A DNA stretch of 64,000 nt, from assembly GCA_030760725.1 (NCBI GenBank), contig JASWHV010000009.1, positions 91,066,780 through 91,130,779 on the forward strand. Direction: 5' to 3'. Position numbers and translations under genes: made by a program. Below the pieces are notes generated by a model that did not search any database, was not told the DNA's origin, and saw nothing but the letters and a program-made list of their open reading frames with translations. The number at the start of each line of letters is the position of its first letter. Positions within the stretch are counted from its first letter, which is position 1. This stretch comes from Neostapfia colusana. Taxonomy: Eukaryota > Streptophyta > Magnoliopsida > Poales > Poaceae. Shown one piece after another: positions 34,445-46,200 of this stretch.

Positions 34445-37400
34445 TGTAAAAGTCCCAAAAATGTGTATGAATAAAAACTAAGGTTTGAGTTCATATGCGT
34501 GGCAAAGACATGAAAAATGGGACTTGCTAAAACTTTTCCTTCATGCAAGGTAATACATGGATGAACATCCAACATGAGGTTCACCTTTTTATTTAAAAGT
34601 GTTGAACCAATAAGGAGTTAAATACCTCTTTGCATGTAAGTTTAAAATTCAGATTTGAAATTCAAAGTTCACACATATGGTGACCCAAAAACATTGAATT
34701 AACATGCAGCCATATAGTTGAGTTTTTAGGGAAAAGGTTATCACCACCTTTTCATTTGTAGGGTGGGCTCAAAAAGAAGGGTAAGAGAAACATTTGTAAA
34801 TTCTAGCCAAATTCAAATTGGTCATACCAATTCAAACTGAATTTGGAGAATTCAAATTCTAACCCACATTTTAAAACTCAGAATTGTGGGAATTAAGAGG
34901 ATCAGCTTGAACAGATATTTGGGAGGTACATGTGGAGTGGAACCCACATGTCATAGAGCTAAAGGAAGAAACCTTACACCATAAGTCACACCTCGGTGGG
35001 AAAATTTCCCGAACAGGTCACGGGCTCCACCGAGGAGCTTGCCGCGCCAGCTCCTGCTGCCGGTCTCCACGCGTTGGCGCCCCAGGGTCGGTTCTCACCG
35101 CTTCAGCAACGTGATCTCTCCCTCCTCGGACCATGCCGACAGCAGTTGCTTCCTCTCCTCGCGAGCGCACGCACTGAACCGAGTTCCTCCCTTCCGCCTC
35201 TCGGTCCGATCGGAAGAACGGCAAAACCACCGCGCTCTTTCCTCCCCTGAGCTGCTAAACATCGCCGCGAGCTCGGCCTACACCTCCCTGACCCGCAAGC
35301 CAGCGAGCTGCGGCCTCCAGTGCCCGAGAACAACCGCCGCCGCGGCGACCGAGTTCAAGAAGGTGATCGGGCGCTCGTGGACAGCCCTCCACAGGGGGTT
35401 TCACGGCCGAGCGATCACACCTACGGACGCGCACGGGTGCGGTGCTGCTCTCAGCCGAAGCTCAGGCCATGCCGTGAGCTGTCGACGGCGAATTTTGAAG
35501 TTTTGCTCCGGCGACCCCATTCCGAGCTTCCGGTATGATTCTTTCGAATTCTTGCCCTCTGATTCTCCTTAAGTCACCAAGTTTGGTACAGAGAAGCTAG
35601 ACTAGCCGGGGATCGTTTTTCCTTTTGCATCCAGCGCATGAAAACGCCTCAGACCGGCGAATTTCGAGCTCTTCTTGGGTTGTTCATGGCGGACCCATTC
35701 GGTCGCACGATGACAACCTAGTTTCCGCCACTTCCGAGCTACTTTGAGACCGTGCCGATCTTCCTAGAGGTGCGCTGGTGCTGTAGGGCGCGTCGGCGCA
35801 GGTTTTGGCGGGCTGGAAAGGCAACGCTACCGAACCTCCACAGTGGCTGCCGCACGTCGCCGGCCAGTTTCCGGCCGCCGGCAGCCCAAGCAGACCCCAC
35901 AGACGTGTTCCCCGGTGTCACAAACTCCCTGGCAGCGAGTTTCAGCTCAGGCGGTGGCCGGAAACGGCGAGCCGGCGAGCTCCGGCGTCGGGCCGGCGAG
36001 GGGCAGCGCGGGCGCGGGGGAGAGAGCTGGAGGAAGAAGACGAAGCGTGGGCCCTGCCTGTCAGCAGCTCAAATTTTAAACCCGGGATCGGGTGTGGCCA
36101 GGATCCCGTGTGTTGGCGCGCAGAGATGCTGTGGCGCGGTGTGGCTTCGTTTCTATTGGTTGGAATTGAAAACAGTGGGTCCAGCCGGATTTTCAATAGG
36201 AAAATAATTCCAGGGGTAGCTCAATCTTTGGAAATTCATATCTCCCTTAGAAAACTCCAATTTGAGTGATTTCAATTGGGTTGGATTCATCTCTCTGAGT
36301 TCTATCCAAATATGAACTCAGATTCGTATGAAAGTTAATATTATATTCTGGAAAATTCTTGGAAAGTTTTCTGAAAAAGAATTCTTAAGGGAGCTTGGAT
36401 TATCCAAAAATCCCCAAATTTTTCCAGAATATTCTTTAGCATAGTATTGACCTACTAGCAAATTTTCAGCTCATTTGAAGATCATTTGAGTTGGAATTTG
36501 CTAAATGCAAACTACTGTGTTCAAAAGAGTCCAGAAACATTTTCAGAAAATGTTTCCCACTTCCAAAAATCTGTTCTGAGCAATCCATAGCTCCAAAAAT
36601 CATAGAAAAATTTAGGCAAGCTCTATGAGACATACTTGGAATTCTACTTCACTTAATTGGGCATGAAAATGCACATTACTACAGAATTAATTCTTTTAAG
36701 TACAAATGCTTAAAGAATTGTTCTGGGAGAACTACTCAAGTAAAAGGGCTGAATTTTGGACCAGATGACTCTCATGGGATCTAGAACTCACATGTAAATT
36801 ATCAGCCCAAGATGAGTTCTTGAACTCCCTGTTCTTATTCTCCGTACTTATGTATATGTGAAAATACATAAGAGACATTATGAGAATTTTGAAGAACACA
36901 ATATGACTCCACATTAGCTGCAATTTGGCAAGCTAAATCCTTAGTTAGTATAGAACCTGCTGTAAAAGTTTTGAGGCCATTGGAGTTCTTGTTCTTCAGT
37001 TGCACTCAAATCTTTTCAGCTTATCTATTATGTTCATTAGAGAAAAGGGTTAGTGTATAGCTAAGGCCCAAAGATCAATTTAGTTTATTTCTGTTCTTTG
37101 CACAACAGAGGCAAACCAAGCCATGCTTGGCTTTTCCACACAACCTCTGTTCCTAAGAAAGTAATTCTATAACTTCTTTCCATTACATTCTATAAAACAT
37201 GTGCATATGCATCTCAATAGGAACCACAACGAAGGGGACTCAAAGGAGTGATTCATCGAAGTGGATCAAGCTCCGGAGAGTCAATGGTGGATCTGCAAGG
37301 ACACTAACTGGTTATATACGACTACCCTGCAAAACAGGCAAGCTCCGGTTTGCATTTAACAGCTGTTAAGTTTTTATTTTGTATTCACTTTCGGTTAAGA

Positions 37401-38757
37401 TTTGAACTGTGCATTAGGTCTAATGTTTGATACTCCTCTTGCATAGCCAAATGACCCATGGAGTATTGGGTAGGTGTCTTTCACCGTGTAGAACTGCCAT
37501 GCTTAAGTACGGTTCGGTAGAAGTCGAGTGGTGAGATGCTACTCGCAGATTTAGGAACAACGGGGGCATACGGGATTGGTTCATGAATGAATTAGTAAGT
37601 TAAAGTTGAGACCGGAAGGTTGTAGGGGCAGCAGGACATAGGGGCCTGGGTGCTGTAGACCTGTCCGTGTCGGTCAAGGACCGATCCGTATGCGGCCCTG
37701 TTGAACAAGTTTGAGTTGTGTACCGGACGCATGCTGGCTATATGGGACCCAGTAAACCGATGTACCTCGGGAAGCTGTCGTTGGGACTTTTCGGGTCGCC
37801 TCTGGCGGACGGCCGGTGTGCAGTATGTGGGGAATATTCTCATGACATCTCACGTCGGAAGGTGCACCATGAGAGTAGCTACTGTACGGGGCGACTTGAT
37901 CGATTCAGTGGGGGTGAAACGGGGGAATGGTTACCACGTACGACGTCAGTGATGGTTGTTGTAGGCAACGTCGAGTACGGGCGTACGTGTCGTGTAGTCC
38001 GGGTGTTATTGATTCGAATCACCGTCGCTCGCAGAATGGACCGAGCATACTTGTTCTCACAGTCGTGACATAGTAAGAACTTGCATGAGAAAGGAACTAA
38101 TCATATTGATGTGAAGTATTATACTAGCGTTGTATTGGATCTTGATGAATAGGCTAGCGTAAACTCGATTCTTTTATGCCATGAGCAAATTACATCGAGG
38201 AAAAGCGTTTCTTGTTTGATTGTGGACTCCCGATGTGGCGTGCCCAAGGTTACTTAAAATGCTGCAATTAATACCTGAATGTAAGGATTCACTTTTAGGC
38301 GAGTTTAATTATGCTTATGCCCTCCTATGTTAGGTTCATAACCTCACTTAGAGTTTCATGTTTAGGGTGACGGTTAAGCCTTGCTGAGCGTTATGCTCAC
38401 GGATGCTATCCGAGTTGTTTGCAGGTAATTGACTCGATGCTTATGAGAAGGGGTGCCGATGAGACTCGGGAACCTCCGAGTGCTTACTCAAAGAGCATCC
38501 TCACCACTGCAGATTGTCTTCGTGTTGCTAGTAAGAAACGTCTGCGGGCTGGACCGTTTCTTTGTTGCTAGTTTAGATATGAGTCGTGAGAGTGATAGTC
38601 TTCCGCTGTAGTTTACTCTGATATACTTATTTATAAAACAATCTTGTACGCTTCCGCAAACTATTTATGTAATATGATGTGTGTTTCTACAACCCGGTGT
38701 GCTGTTGGGTGCCGCTTAACACGGCACCACCCGACGAGGTCCTGTGGTACTGTCTCA
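34445..38757 (+). repeat. El-5: 3' LTR (4313 bp)
   Basis: Partner of 24045-28362 with the same internal order: core at about 34990-36130, GC-donor box 37337-37356, hairpin 38385-38399. The palindrome at 34937-34947 is GTGGAACCCAC, one base off the partner. A 5-bp CCCTA present near 25421 of the 5' LTR is missing here near 35818. Confidence 0.95.
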
Positions 38758-38807
38758 GTGTGGGGATGTGATGAACATTTTTGCAAGTGAATTCTTGGGC
38801 TTTTACA
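38758..38807 (-). mobile_element. El-3: 3' LTR, last fragment with El-5 target duplication
   Basis: GTGTG at 38758-38762 is the right target duplication of El-5. The rest completes the El-3 LTR, ending CTTGGGCTTTTACA at 38807, the same terminus as El-4 at 12523. El-3's polypurine tract follows. Confidence 0.9.
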
Positions 38808-38842
38808 TCCCTCCCCACTTAAAAGAATCTCGTCCCGAGATT
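38808..38842 (-). promoter_or_regulatory. El-3: polypurine tract and palindrome
   Basis: On the minus strand AATCTCG/CGAGATT and then TTTTAAGTGGGGAGGGA. The purine run carries a T not seen in the other elements, a sign of age. Confidence 0.75.
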
Positions 38843-38872
38843 ATAAAAGAAGAGACGAAGATGTACGAGGAA

Positions 38873-41800
38873 TTACCCAGGATGAGACGGCATAAAATCC
38901 GGGTAGTTTGAGCGAAGGAACTCCTCGCTCTCCCACGTCACTTCTTCAGCGGTGTGGTTGCTCCACAATATCTTGTAGAACCACAGTGTTCGGTTATGCG
39001 TGGTCCGAGCCTTCTCGTCAATAAATGCCACCGGATATTCAGCATAAGTCAAATCCGGTTGTAGCTCGCCAATTTCTTCAGTGAGAACAATAGCTGTATA
39101 CTTTAGACCTTTCCGGAGTTGTGAAACATGGAAAACGTCGTGAACACCAGCGGGAGACGCCGGTAGTTCTAGTCGGTACGCCACTGGTCCGCACTGCTCA
39201 GTGATGGCATAGGGTCCCATGAATCAGGGAGCGAGTTTCCCCTTCATGCCGAATCGGTGCACACCTTTCATCGGAAATACCCGGAGGTACACGTGTTCCC
39301 CAATGTCGAAGTGCAGCAGCCTACGCATCTTATCAGCGGAACTTTTCTGTTGAGATTGAGCGGCCTTCAAGTTCGCTTGAATCATCCGAACGTGCTCTTC
39401 AGCGTCGTCACTAAATCAATCCCGAACATGACCCTTTCACCGGACTCGCACCAGTTCAATGGGGTGCGGCATTTGCGTCCGTAGAGAGTCTCATATGGTG
39501 CCATCTTGATACTCGCTTGATAGCCATTGTTGTACGAGAATTCCGCCAACGGTAGATGATCATCCCAATTTCTACCGTGGTTGATGGCACACGCTCTCAA
39601 CATGTGTTCTAATATTTGGTTCACCCTCTTAGTTTGCCCATATGTCTGAGGGTGATAGGCGGAGCTTCTAATCAGCTTAGTACCCAAAGCAGCGTGCAAC
39701 TGCTCCCATAAACGAGCCACGAACAGTGCCCCTTGATCTGAGATTATCGTCTTGGGTACTCCATGCAAGCATAAAATTCTTGCAATGTACAACTCCGCAT
39801 ACCTGCTGGCATCATGACATGTATGCACGGGAATGAAGTGAGCCGACTTGGTTAATCGGTCAACGATTACCCAAATGGAATCATGCTTGTTGGAAGTCAA
39901 GGGTAATCCCACAATTAAATCCATGCTCACATCTTCCCATTTCCAAGCTGGAATTTTCAGGGTTTGCAACAGCCCTGATTTTCTCATGTGATCCCTTTCA
40001 CTCGTCTACACGCATCACACACGGATACGTACTTTGCAACTTCCCGCTTCATCCGTGTCCACCAAAATTTTCTTTTCAAATCTTGGTACATTTTGTTGCT
40101 GCACGGATGAATGGAGAATTTAGACAAGTGAGCTTCATCAAGGATCTTCTTTCTCAGCTCCATATTCTGGGGTACGACTATGCAGTCATTGAACCACAGC
40201 GTCCCCTCATCATCTTTCCGGAAACATTTGATACCCCCACTGTCTATCCGTCTCCGGAGATGTGCCACACCCTTGTCAACTTTCTCAGCTGCAATGATAT
40301 CCTCTCTAATGGTAGAGATGAGAGCAAGGTTGTAGAGTGATCCATATGGAACCAAGTATAACCTCGGCTCTTCCTCTTCCATCGGTGTAATGGTAAGGTT
40401 ATGGACATGTGATTTCCGACTCAGAGCGTCGGCAACCACATTCGCCTTGCCGAGGTGGTAATGAATCTCCATCTCATAATATTTGATTAATTCTAACCAC
40501 CTCCTTTGCCTCATATTCAGCTCCTTCTAGGTGAAGATATATTTTAAGCTCTTGTGGTTGGTGTAGAGATGCACCAAATTTCCCAGAAGATAGTGTCTCC
40601 ACATTTTTAGCGCCAAAACCACAGCAGCGAGCTCAAGATCATGAGTCGGATAGTGCTGCTCATGGTTTCGAAGTTGGAATGAGCCATACGCGACTACACG
40701 TCCTTCTTGCATCAACATGCAGCCGAGCACGATACCAGACGCATCACAATACACGTCGAAGGGCTTGGTCGTATCCGGTTGAGCTAAGACGGGGGCTGTT
40801 GTGAGATGCTTCATCGATGCTTGGAACGCTCCTTCACATGCTGAGTTCCAAACATATTTCGTCCCCCTCTTCAATAATTCTTTCATCGGCTTAGCAAGCT
40901 TGGAGAAGCTTGGAATGAATCTCCGGTAATATCCCGCTAAACCGAGGAAGCTTCTGACTTCATGGACAGAAGTGGGGGCTTTCCATTTCAGCACTTGTTC
41001 AATTTTGCTTGGGTCAACCGCAATGCCTTCCGCTGAGATGATATTTCCCAAAAATGGCACTTGGCTGATCCAAAACTCGCATTTGCTGAACTTGGCATAG
41101 AGCTTATGGTCTCGCAAGTGTTCGGCGTGTTCTGCTTCTGACATGGAGTAAGCCAAGATATCATCAATGAACACCACAACCAACTTGTCCAGCTCCGGCA
41201 TGAACACCGTGTTCATGAGGTACATGAAATGGGACGGAGCGTTGGTGAGACCAAAAGACATGACAAGATATTCATATAGGCCATATCTCGTTGAGAATGC
41301 CGTCTTCGGGATATCCTCCGCCCGGATTTTTATTTGATGATACCCGGAGCGAAGGTCCATCTTGGAGAATACACTTGCACCCACAAGCTGATCAAACAGG
41401 ATGTCAATGCGGGGCAGTGGATATTTGTTCTTGATGGTGACGGCATTGAGCGGCCGGTAATCCACACACAGCCTCAAGGTTTCATCCTTCTTCTTAACGA
41501 ACAGCGCCAAGCAGCCCCAAGGCGAGGAACTCAGGCTAATGTAACCCTTCCTCAACAAGTCATTGAGCTGTTCTTTCAACTCAGCCAGCTCATTTGGAGC
41601 CATTTTGTACGGTCTCCGCGATATCGGTGTAGTCCAGGGTGCAAGTTCAATCTTGTACTCCACATCCCGTTCAGGTGGCATGCCCGGGAGATCATCTGGG
41701 AACACATCGGGATAATCTCAGACTACAGTGATGTCCTCTAACTTGGAAGCTTCAGTATGATAGGCGGTTGAAACTTCCGGGACTGGATTGTTTAGTATGA

Positions 41801-43383
41801 GGGAATGCGGACAGTGGAGTGGGGAGTTGAGGTGAACCGTCTGTGATACTGTTTCTTGGACAGCGCTATGGTAACTTAGCCTGGACATCACTAAGATTGC
41901 ATCAATCTTCTGCCCCTCAAGAATAATCATAGTAGTGGGATATACCTTCCCACCTAAGCACAGTGGTGCTTTTGGAATCATCATATTTGCTGAAATCTTC
42001 CCTCCCGGCGAGCAGATCATATAAGAGCACTCAGTTGGAAAGACTTCCAGTTGATGCTTAACCACATATGATGCACTTATGAAGTTGTGGGTTGCACCAG
42101 AATCAAATAAAATGATGATTGCTTGATCTTTGAGAGTGAACGTACCCGCCAGCACGTTTTCTCCCTCTGGGGCGTCCTCATTGTCGAGGTTGCGAATGCC
42201 CCCAGTTTGCTGACCTCCGTTCTTGATCGGAGGTCGGCCTCGAGCACCGCCCTGATATTGGGCTTGCCCCCTGCTTTGCTGCCCCTGGGGACAGTCCTTC
42301 GAGAAACGACCCGCCTGGACACACGTGTAGCAGGTGGAGCGAGGCGGTCCTCCGCTGATTGGTGGACAGAAACCCGGGGCACGTTGTGGCGGTGGGAATG
42401 CTCGGGGTACCATCTGCTGCTGCTGTTGTTGCGGTCGTGGTGGTGGTATCGGCGGTCAGAATGGGGGTGGCTTTAAAGAATGACCCCCAAACTGCTGAGG
42501 TCGCGCCGGTGGATGCCATTGCTGATAGGATGGGTTCCGATACACCATGCGGTATTTTTGAGGAGCTCGATCCCCGCTGCTTGGTGGAGCGCTTCTCTTT
42601 CGCTGCTCAGCCGCCAGTTCCCGCTGAGCATCCTCTTGCATAATTGCGGCGTTGAAGAGGTTGTTGAATGTGCCGCGATTGCATTGCACGAGATGCGTCT
42701 TCATCTCGGGATTTAACCCTTGATAGAATTGCTCTCGCTTCCTCTTCTTGGTGGAGACATAATTTGACACGTACTGTGCCAGATGGTTGAACACACGGAA
42801 GTAGTCGTGGGCACTCCTCCCGCCTTGCTTCAGCTCCAAGAATTCTTGGAACTTCCTCTTCATTATCCCGGGAGGTATATGATAGGCGCGGAACACATCC
42901 CAGAATTCTTGCCACTCGACGGCATGACCAGCAGGTAGTGAGGCGACATAGTTCTCCCACCATGCACCAGCGGCACCGTGAAGTTGCTGCGCTGCGAAGA
43001 GTCTTCTGCCGCTCCGTACATTGGAGCAGCCCAAACTTGGACTCGATCGTCCGCAGCCAGTTGTCGGCCTCCAGTGGTTCTGCCACTTCGGTGAACACAG
43101 GAGGATGCGTACTCATGATGTCCGAGTACGTCGTAGTGTGGGGCTCACGAGGCCCCCTCTCTTGATGCCCCCCCGCCTGGGACGTATTCTGCATGATCAT
43201 GCGGAGCAGGTTGGTCTGCTCCTCATGATTGCCCACCAGCGCCGAGATCACATCCGCTAGTGTAAGCGGAGGCGGCGGTGGTGGTTGTTGCTGCAGGGTG
43301 TTGTCATAGGCAGGTGGCTGGGAGAAATCAACCCCCTGCTGACTAGAGCCCCCGACCTCATGCGTGGCCCAAGTACGAACCAT
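38873..43383 (-). pseudogene. El-3: degenerate gag-pol polyprotein
   Basis: Start ATG 43381-43383 (MVRTWATHEVGGSSQ) after TTGCAG-type sequence. Gag, a zinc knuckle, protease, RT, RNase H, integrase and chromodomain (YPVAFIDEK, WFYKILWSNHTAEEVTWE) can all be followed. Breaks: a 2-bp deletion near 43000, TGA at 42456-42458, TGA at 41718-41720, TAG at 40527-40529, a 1-bp deletion near 39990, a frameshift near 39405 and TGA at 39224-39226. A 21-bp in-frame deletion lies after FIDDILAYS in RT. Key residues are lost too: the knuckle His is Arg (42306-42308) and the integrase Glu in QTERVNQ is Lys (39628-39630). This is the most decayed copy, as expected for the outermost host element. Confidence 0.93.
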
Positions 43384-44325
43384 CTGCAACCATACGACAA
43401 TAAAATCAGTCCCACAGCATACTCCATGCAGTCCAATAAAATAGGCGTAAACGTAATGACAGTAAACATGCGATACATATCGTACATGGATAACGCAATA
43501 ACTTTGCACAAGCTACACCATTACAAGACCAAATATACATTAGTGAGATCCAAATTGAAGGACTTCCTCTTTTGAAGTTCATCTCAAATATATTTGGTCA
43601 CTACGAGACGTTAATATTGCTTTGTCATCACGTATACTACCCTTTATCTTCAATACGACACAAACATGGTCTCTAGCAAAAGAAACTTGAGTAGGAAATA
43701 TACTCAAATCTTTTACTAGTTGAATATAACAACTCATGAGTATGTTCTACCACATTGGCAGTAATCAAACCCCCTAGGGTACAACAATCACTAAAATGAG
43801 TTCAATTGTCCATCCCTCTGCCCAGAATGACCAGTTTCTACATATCCCAGATTTTGACCTGGTACTTGACATTTTCATGACTCAGGTTGAATACAAAAGT
43901 TAAAGTTAACTTCAGTATCTATCCAACAAGTATTTATTTGCCCTCATATCAGCTCTGGTTAAAAAGTTATCATAATTCTAAGTCCATAGAATTTCTCGAA
44001 GAATTTCAACAGAACTTCTTTTGGAATTTGCTGTTTTCAACTTAAAATTCCCCTGAATTCCGTGCTGCAATTGTAGAAACATTGAATTACAAAGATGTAA
44101 CACATCTCCTAACCTTTCCAAAAATGCATAATTTTATAGTTCTCTACATGAAGTTATGCTTGAAAAACAGAACAGTCCAGAGAGTTTTTGAATCTATCCT
44201 GGTTCTTGACAGTTTACAATCATCTGGAATTTCAACCAATTTAAAGTGTGATTCTGCTCTGGAAGTCTACAACACAGTTGTAGAGAACTTAAACCAATTT
44301 CGAGAACTATATCCCACAGCCCTAT
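43384..44325 (-). other. El-3: part of the leader, cut by El-6
   Basis: AT-rich, alignable to the leaders of El-4 and El-9 up to the sequence before 44326. The acceptor-like site before gag is present. The donor and the primer site lie beyond the El-6 insertion, outside the window. No gene. Confidence 0.75.
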
Positions 44326-44772
44326 TGTGCGCGGCCCCAGCGCCTTGTCGAGCCAGGATCACGCTGAGGGATGCTGCGTGGCACAGCACCGGATAACGCA
44401 CATCAAAGATACAAAGCGGAAGCAAAGTTTTATTACATATACCAGTTTATGAACATTTTTACAATAAAATAAGTTCAGTCTACACTCACGGGCGTAGACT
44501 ACGCATCGAGTTCATGTTCAGCCCGTGAACGTGTCCCCGCTAGCACGCACACACACTAACACAGCGGCGTGCACGACTCCCACTCGATGGGGTTTCCCCC
44601 TTGGGGTTCCGTCTCCTCCTCGGGAGTCCTTTCCTCATAAACCCCTGCAAAAGCTTCAAACACAAGCAGTGAGCACAATGGCTCAGCAAGTCTGACCCGT
44701 CTCTCCTATGCATAAAAAATCTACATGAAGGGTTTTAAGGTACATGAGGTAAATAAGTTGCAAAGGACTTGC
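44326..44772 (-). mobile_element. El-6: LTR fragment of El-1/El-8 type
   Basis: Begins TGTGCGCGGCCCC and continues as the reverse complement of the last 450 bp of the El-1 LTR (about 3725-4174). It has the hairpin at 44670-44685. It is cut at 44772 by El-7; the rest is outside the window. The left flank CCTAT (44321-44325) should be its target duplication. It lies in the El-3 leader. Confidence 0.8.
44556..44644 (-). other. El-6 LTR: exon 2 of the putative acidic ORF
   Basis: After GCTTTTGCAG the minus strand codes VYEERTPEEETEPQ and IEWESCTPLC, then stops with TAG (44556-44558), in the same phase as in El-1 and El-8. Exon 1 would lie beyond the El-7 insertion. Confidence 0.45.
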
Positions 44773-46200
44773 TGAGAGGGCCCGGTCCCGATCACGGGGC
44801 TGTGCCGCCTCACCCGAGGAATCGCATTGGGTGGTGCCGTGTTATGCGGCACCCACCAGCACACATATAAGGAACACAGTATTACATAAATCAAAAGCGG
44901 AAGCTTACAATTATTCTTTGTAAATAATTTACATAAAATAGCTACAGCGGAAGTCTATAAACAGCTCACGATGAATATATAAGAAGCACTCGAGAAAAGA
45001 TCCAGCCCGCGGACTCCTCTCGCTAGCAACACGAAGACATGGCAGCGGCTAGGTTCTCCAAGTGTGACATGACTCGGAAGTTCCCGAGTCTCACCGGACA
45101 ACCTTTTTTATAGCGTTGAGGGTTACCTGCAAAACCACTTATATAGCAAGGGTGAGCACAAAGGCTCAGCAAGACTTAACCGTCTCTCCTAAGACATGAA
45201 ACTCTACATGAAAGTAACCTAAGACTTAAGCCTGTCATTTGCGAAAAGACTCGCCTACGAGTTCATCCTTAACTTTCAGATTTTAGCCATAATAGTAGTG
45301 ACCTTGCGCCCAGCAACATTGGGACTCCACAATCAAACAAGAAACGCTTCATTCCAATGTTACTTGTCCCAAGGTGAAAAATAAATTTAGTTTGCTCTAT
45401 CTCTACCTCAAACAAGGTTCTCATGCAGTTTAACATAATCATAGCAGCAATTATACTTTTGCAAACTGTTCCCACACAACTTGCTTACTACGTCACAACA
45501 CAGTGAGCAAGCGGTACTCATAACCACGAGGGACGGTGATTCGAATCAAACACTACCCGGATAACTCGACACATACGCCCGCCTCTGAAGACCCAACTCT
45601 GGCGTCCTTCATTACGTCGTATGTGACAACCTTTCTCAGGACACTAGACTATAGAACCGGTCGCGCTGTCTCGGGATCATAGGTCTAACGAGACGATGTG
45701 GTATGCCTCTACAACCCAGTGAACCTGGTACATTGGTTTCCGGGTTCCCATATATCAGTAAGCATCCTGTACACAACTCAAAACTTGCTCAGCGGGGCTG
45801 CACACGCTTCGGTCCTTAACCGACACAGGCAGAGCTACTCGACCAAGACCTTGTCTTGTCGCTGCCTAACCCCGCTGCCCGGTCTCATCTTTAGAAATGT
45901 AAACTTTAGTTTGCTTCATTCCCCAACCACACTTATGATATTCTGAACTATAGCTCGTGAGTAGATTCCAACTACTCGTCTTCTACCGGATGCCCTAGTC
46001 TATTGAGCATGTCCTTATTCTACAGCGATGACACAATTCTACCCTTGACCTCAGGGTTCATGTTTGGTTATGCAAGTGGAGTATAAAACATCCTTGACCT
46101 AATGCACATACAAACTTTGACCAATAGTAGTGAACAAAGGAAAACTTTAAAAACAACTTAAGTGCAAACCGGGGCTTGCCTTGGTTTTGCAGGTGACTAA
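44773..46200 (-). mobile_element. El-7: LTR fragment of El-5 type
   Basis: Starts TGAGAGGGCCC and contains GGGTGGTGCCGTGTTATGCG, matching the reverse complement of the El-5 LTR end. It has the hairpin at 45153-45168, the acceptor-like GGTTTTGCAG (minus strand) near 45127-45136, and the GC-donor box at 46161-46180. It is cut by El-8 at 46200. The left flank CTTGC (44768-44772) should be its target duplication. It is clearly diverged from El-5, so it is older or from another subfamily. No gene. Confidence 0.8.

Larger units (their letters stand above)
24045..38757 (+). mobile_element. El-5: complete but inactivated Tekay-like LTR retrotransposon (14.7 kb)
   Basis: Plus-strand element with LTRs of 4318 and 4313 bp starting TGTAAAAGTC and ending CTCA. 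It has target duplication GTGTG on both sides (24040-24044 and 38758-38762), primer site, leader, one-frame gag-pol with chromodomain and polypurine tract. The LTRs are nearly identical by eye, apart from scattered substitutions and a few short indels, so it is a recent insertion into the El-3 LTR. Two in-frame stops and a changed RT catalytic residue inactivate it. Its LTR is a distinct subfamily from El-1, El-4 and El-9. Confidence 0.96.
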
